DNA of 64,000 nucleotides, from NCBI RefSeq assembly GCF_024297145.1, contig NZ_JANCTC010000001.1, positions 124,001-188,000 of the forward strand, given 5' to 3'. This stretch comes from Mesorhizobium sp. LMG 17147. GTDB taxonomy: Bacteria; Pseudomonadota; Alphaproteobacteria; Rhizobiales; Rhizobiaceae. Both the position numbers and the translations under genes were made by a program. Below the pieces are notes generated by a model. It did no database searches. It saw only the letters and a program-made list of their open reading frames with translations, and had not been told where the DNA came from. Numbering within the stretch: position 1 is the first letter of the stretch; each line of letters begins with the position of its first letter. Below, in pieces: positions 60,851-64,000 of the stretch.

Positions 60851-61228
60851 TCAGGGTTCAGCCGGGGCATTGGTGCGCTTGCCGTAGCGGTTGGGGCCGG
60901 GTTGCCCTGGAAACAGGCAAAGCACCAGGAAAGCGATGATCGAGACAACCGGCACGAAAAGCACCAGCGCCGCAACGCCCGGCTTGTTGAGGTCGTGCAA
61001 CCGCTTGACCGCCAGCACCACGTTCGACCAAAGCGAGGCAATGAAGGCGATGAAGAAAATAAACGACCACATGTTGCTCTCGGTGGTGCCTTCCGGCACC
61101 AGCGTGAAACGGTAGAGCGGGAAGGCCTGTATGATGGCCACCAGCAATCCTCCAAGAAAATAGGCCGCGCGGCTGACGCGGCCCGAAGCTTTGAAGAAAA
61201 GCCAGATGAGGTCTGATCTATCAGGCAA
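60851..61228 (-). CDS. DUF805 family membrane protein
   Basis: A 125-residue four-helix membrane protein with the DUF805 signature RVSRAAYFLGGLL near the start and LAVKRLHDLNKPGVAALVLFVPVVS. The C-terminus LFPGQPGPNRYGKRTNA is characteristic of the family. The only start before conserved sequence is TTG 61228, with a modest CGGAA upstream. Function unknown. Confidence 0.88.
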   Translation of the reverse strand: MPDRSDLIWLFFKASGRVSRAAYFLGGLLVAIIQAFPLYRFTLVPEGTTESNMWSFIFFIAFIASLWSNVVLAVKRLHDLNKPGVAALVLFVPVVSIIAFLVLCLFPGQPGPNRYGKRTNAPAEP

Positions 61229-61258
61229 GCGAATTCCGTCCGTACTCGTTGAGAAAGA

Positions 61259-62113
61259 TCAATCGCGCAGCAATTCGTTGATCGATGTCTTGGAACGGGT
61301 TCTGGCGTCGACCCGCTTGACGATGACGGCGCAGTAGAGGCTGGGGCCGGGCTCGTTGTTTGGAAAAGGCTTGCCGGGCAGCGAGCCGGCGACGACGACG
61401 GAATTAGGCGGCACCTCGCCGTAGAAGATCTCGCCGGTGGCGCGGTCGACGATCTTGGTCGACTGGCCGATGAAGACGCCCATGCCGAGCACCGAGCCCT
61501 CGCGCACGATGCAGCCTTCGACCACTTCGGAACGGGCGCCGATGAAACAGTTGTCCTCGATGATGGTGGGACCCGCCTGCATCGGCTCCAGCACACCGCC
61601 GATGCCGACACCGCCCGACAGATGCACATTCTTGCCGATCTGGGCGCAGGAGCCGACCGAAGCCCAGGTGTCGACCATGGTGCCGCTGTCGACATAGGCG
61701 CCGACATTGACGAAGGACGGCATCAGCACGGCGCCCGGCGCGACATAGGCGGAGCGGCGCACGATCGACGACGGCACGGCGCGGAAGCCGGCCTTCTCGA
61801 AATCGACGGCGCTCCAGCCGTCGAACTTCGAGGGCACCTTGTCCCACCAAACCGCCTGACCGGGACCACCCTTGATGATCTCCATCGGGTTGAGCCGGAA
61901 GGACAGCAGCACCGCTTTTTTCAGCCACTGGTTGACGTGCCATTTGCCGTCGGCCTGCCGCTCGGCGACGCGGGCGACGCCCCGGTCGAGCAGGTCGAGC
62001 GCCGATTGGATGGCCTCGCGCGTCTCGCCGCGGGTTGCGGTCGAAATCGTGTCGCGTCCCTCGAAGGCGTTCTCGATGATCTCCTCGAGGCTCGCGAGAT
62101 CGTGCTTCGACAT
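61259..62113 (-). CDS. dapD: Tetrahydrodipicolinate N-succinyltransferase
   Basis: A 284-residue enzyme that succinylates tetrahydrodipicolinate in the lysine/meso-diaminopimelate pathway. The left-handed beta-helix of hexapeptide repeats runs from about residue 110 ([20 protein letters not shown] then [20 protein letters not shown]) to [22 protein letters not shown], with the acyl-CoA trimer-interface motif [21 protein letters not shown]. The length is standard. It is on the strand of dapE but separated by the cyclase and two membrane-protein genes. Confidence 0.97.
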   Translation of the reverse strand: MSKHDLASLEEIIENAFEGRDTISTATRGETREAIQSALDLLDRGVARVAERQADGKWHVNQWLKKAVLLSFRLNPMEIIKGGPGQAVWWDKVPSKFDGWSAVDFEKAGFRAVPSSIVRRSAYVAPGAVLMPSFVNVGAYVDSGTMVDTWASVGSCAQIGKNVHLSGGVGIGGVLEPMQAGPTIIEDNCFIGARSEVVEGCIVREGSVLGMGVFIGQSTKIVDRATGEIFYGEVPPNSVVVAGSLPGKPFPNNEPGPSLYCAVIVKRVDARTRSKTSINELLRD

Positions 62114-62258
62114 GAATTCGCTCCATTACCAAGCTGTTAAGGGCCGGCGCCTTAACCTGTTTGAAAGTCGCGCGGACCCTATGTGAAGGCTTGGGGAGGG
62201 TCAATCGCGGCAGCGTCACGGGACGGCGCAAGTGAATGATTGGACGGGTAAAGCAAAT

Positions 62259-63098
62259 ATGACTCCCATGGAAAAGGCGGGATGGACGCCGCTGCCGCAT
62301 TCGGACGAGGATCTGGAGCGGTCGAGAAGCGTGCCGGACACGCCGCAAACGCGCGCGGAGACATATCGGCTGGCCTGGAACGACCCCGATTTCATGACGC
62401 GGCGCGAGTTGCGCGCGGTCAGGCTACAGCTCGAACTGCTGAAACCGGAGATGATCCTGGCCGAGCGCGGCATCCAATCGACCGTCATCCTGTTCGGCGG
62501 CGCCCGCATTCCCGAGCCCGGCGGCGAAGCCTGGGCGGCCAAGAACGAGACGCAGAAGAAAAACCTCGAGCAAAACAGCAAATATTACGAGGAGGCGCGC
62601 AAATTCGCCCGCCTCTGCTCGCAGCAGTCGGCCAGCTCGTACTACCGCGAATTCGTCGTGGTGACCGGCGGCGGGCCGGGTGTCATGGAGGCCGGCAATC
62701 GTGGCGCCGACGATGTTGGCGCGCCGTCGATCGGTCTCAACATCGTGCTGCCGCACGAGCAGGCGCCAAACGCCTATGTGACGCCGGAGCTCTGCTTCAA
62801 CTTCCACTATTTCGCGGTCCGCAAGATGCATTTCGTCATGCGTGCAAAGGCCGTTGCGGTATTTCCCGGCGGCTTCGGCACGATGGACGAGTTCTTCGAA
62901 ACGCTGACCCTGATCCAGACCGGCCGCATGGAACGCGTGCCGGTCATTCTGTTTGGCAAGGCTTTCTGGGCAAGGGCAATCGACCTCGATTTCCTCGCCG
63001 AGCAAGGCACGATCACGCCCGGCGACCAGGATATCATCGATTTCGTCGAGACCGCCGATGAGGCCTGGGGGATCGTCAGCCGCTTCTATAAACTTTGA
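62259..63098 (+). CDS. LOG-family protein (TIGR00730-like, possible nucleoside phosphohydrolase)
   Basis: A 279-residue protein of the lysine-decarboxylase-like fold. It shows VTGGGPGVMEAGNRGA and VFPGGFGTMDEFFE, the GG-G-T-x2-E signature of the LOG/cytokinin-activating family that hydrolyses nucleoside monophosphates to free bases, and SIGLNIVLPHEQ. Three starts are possible: GTG 62232, ATG 62259 and ATG 62268. I use 62259. An N-terminal extension of about 90 residues precedes the core, as in the longer TIGR00730 subgroup. Confidence 0.88.
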   Translation: MTPMEKAGWTPLPHSDEDLERSRSVPDTPQTRAETYRLAWNDPDFMTRRELRAVRLQLELLKPEMILAERGIQSTVILFGGARIPEPGGEAWAAKNETQKKNLEQNSKYYEEARKFARLCSQQSASSYYREFVVVTGGGPGVMEAGNRGADDVGAPSIGLNIVLPHEQAPNAYVTPELCFNFHYFAVRKMHFVMRAKAVAVFPGGFGTMDEFFETLTLIQTGRMERVPVILFGKAFWARAIDLDFLAEQGTITPGDQDIIDFVETADEAWGIVSRFYKL

Positions 63099-63131
63099 CA
63101 TGCAAGCAGGACTTGAAGCGCGCCGGCTGCC

Positions 63132-63839
63132 TCAAGCAGGGACTTCGACGATCGCCGTGAGAAAGCCGGCGAGATCGTCGGTGACGAAGTCCACATCGTC
63201 CTCGTTGGCCGGGTCGCGTTCCCAAATTTCCGAGAAGGTCGGCTCGAAATTGCGCGGCACCACCAGCACCGTGGTCATGCCCAGCGATTTCGGTACCGAC
63301 AGGTTGCGGGCGAGATCTTCGAACATCACCGCATTTTGCCCGGTAACAGCGTGGAGTTCGGCAAATCTCTCATAGGATTGCCGCGCCGGCTTGGGGTTCA
63401 GTCCGGCTGCGACGATATCGAAAATATCGTCGAAATGCTCGAGAATGCCCAGCTGCCGCGCGGTCCGTTCGGCATGCCGGCGATCGCCATTGGTGAAGAT
63501 GAATTTACGGCCGGGAAGCTGGCGAATGGCGGTGCCGAGGACGGGATCGGGCACCAGCCAGGAATAATCGATGTCGTGCACTTTCTCGAGAAAATCGTCG
63601 GGGTCGATGCCGTGGCGCGTCATCAATCCGTTCAGTGTCGTGCCGTATTCGCGGTAGAGCTCCTTTTGCAGCTTGCGTGCTTCCGCGCGCGGCAGCGTCA
63701 GCAATTCTCCGACGTAGGCGGTCATCTTCACATCGATCTGCGAGAACAGATTCGAATGGTGCGGATAAAGCGTGTTGTCGAGATCGAACACCCAGTCGGT
63801 GACGTGGGCAAAGCGGGCGGGGTCGGGAAGTGTGGTCAT
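63132..63839 (-). CDS. HAD-family hydrolase, pyrimidine 5'-nucleotidase type
   Basis: A 235-residue HAD hydrolase. Motif I VFDLDNTLYPHHSNLF, motif II FIFTNGDRRHAERT, Lys in NPKPARQSY, and motif III VMFEDLARNLSVPKSLGM. The pattern and YPHHSNLF fit the pyrimidine 5'-nucleotidase/PynA-like subgroup of alphaproteobacteria. The ATG 63839 has AAGGA upstream. It is convergent with the LOG gene, 33 bases apart, and both families touch nucleotide metabolism. Confidence 0.9.
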   Translation of the reverse strand: MTTLPDPARFAHVTDWVFDLDNTLYPHHSNLFSQIDVKMTAYVGELLTLPRAEARKLQKELYREYGTTLNGLMTRHGIDPDDFLEKVHDIDYSWLVPDPVLGTAIRQLPGRKFIFTNGDRRHAERTARQLGILEHFDDIFDIVAAGLNPKPARQSYERFAELHAVTGQNAVMFEDLARNLSVPKSLGMTTVLVVPRNFEPTFSEIWERDPANEDDVDFVTDDLAGFLTAIVEVPA

Positions 63840-64000
63840 ACCGTCCTTATGGCACGAAACGATCTTTCTAACAGGAGGTTTATCCACAACCTATGCGCGC
63901 CAAGAGTGGTGAAAATGGCGAAACGATTAACATTTTAAGCATCGCCGAAAGGTGGCATTCAGCGCTTGCTGACACCAAGACGGAGCAGTGGGAGCCAGCG

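Noticed and set aside
63840..64000. Possible gene start at the right edge
   Set aside because: The short frame after the nucleotidase promoter ends within a few codons. The edge is too close to judge a downstream gene.
1..64000. CRISPR array, insertion sequence, prophage, tRNA and rRNA
   Set aside because: No regularly spaced direct repeats, transposase or integrase motifs, or RNA gene signatures were found. The repeats seen are single palindromes or in-gene tandem copies.

Overview
The window reads as a chromosomal segment of an alphaproteobacterium of the Hyphomicrobiales, most likely Mesorhizobium or a close relative. The base composition is GC-rich, genes are packed with many 4-base ATGA/GTGA overlaps, GTG and TTG starts occur, and the gaps carry the palindromic repeats typical of rhizobia. 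The set of polyol, amino-acid and sugar ABC importers is also rhizobial in style. I see no rRNA, tRNA, CRISPR array, insertion sequence or prophage.

Layout. 1-2016: end of a urease accessory cluster (ureE tail, ureF, a DUF3995 membrane protein, ureG). 2098-3520: a class II aldolase-like protein and a HAD phosphatase. 3883-15123: a sorbitol/mannitol utilisation locus, with a SorC-type regulator, a LysR regulator, a four-gene ABC importer (smoEFGK type), sorbitol and mannitol dehydrogenases, a HAD phosphatase and a pentulose kinase. 15143-17359: a histidine phosphatase and a MATE exporter. 17377-21859: a polar amino-acid ABC importer lacking an ATPase gene, an agmatinase-family ureohydrolase, and a divergent LysR gene. 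22051-24835: pncB and a polytopic membrane protein whose N-terminal coding region includes a perfect palindrome. 24997-29710: a five-gene branched-chain-type ABC importer. 29711-31778: a CitMHS_2-like ion transporter and nicotinamidase pncA.

32051-39112 is the most interesting block. It is a tightly overlapped six-gene operon: a FAD subunit, a fused [2Fe-2S]/molybdopterin hydroxylase, a 6-hydroxynicotinate reductase-like iron-sulfur protein, a UPF0280 protein, an AA_synth-family protein and a MarR regulator. It is divergent from pncA across a region with a good sigma70-type promoter overlapped by a palindrome. I propose a nicotinate or related N-heterocycle oxidation/reduction module with two enzymes of unknown function. 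A ribose/galactofuranose-type sugar importer with a LacI regulator and two matching operators follows (39181-44273).

44528-52380 holds miscellaneous genes: an L,D-transpeptidase, two luciferase-like flavoproteins around an AI-2E-type permease, a coiled-coil DUF6481-like protein, a 41-residue basic protein, a transglutaminase-like protein, a CDF transporter and a GFA protein. 52420-63839 is largely core housekeeping: rmuC, def-fmt-GNAT-truA, dapE, a decayed ketopantoate reductase, a GGDEF cyclase, dapD, a LOG protein and a pyrimidine-nucleotidase-like HAD protein.

Functional calls rest on recognition of motifs and family resemblance, not on searches. Starts were chosen by Shine-Dalgarno position, gene overlap and family N-termini.
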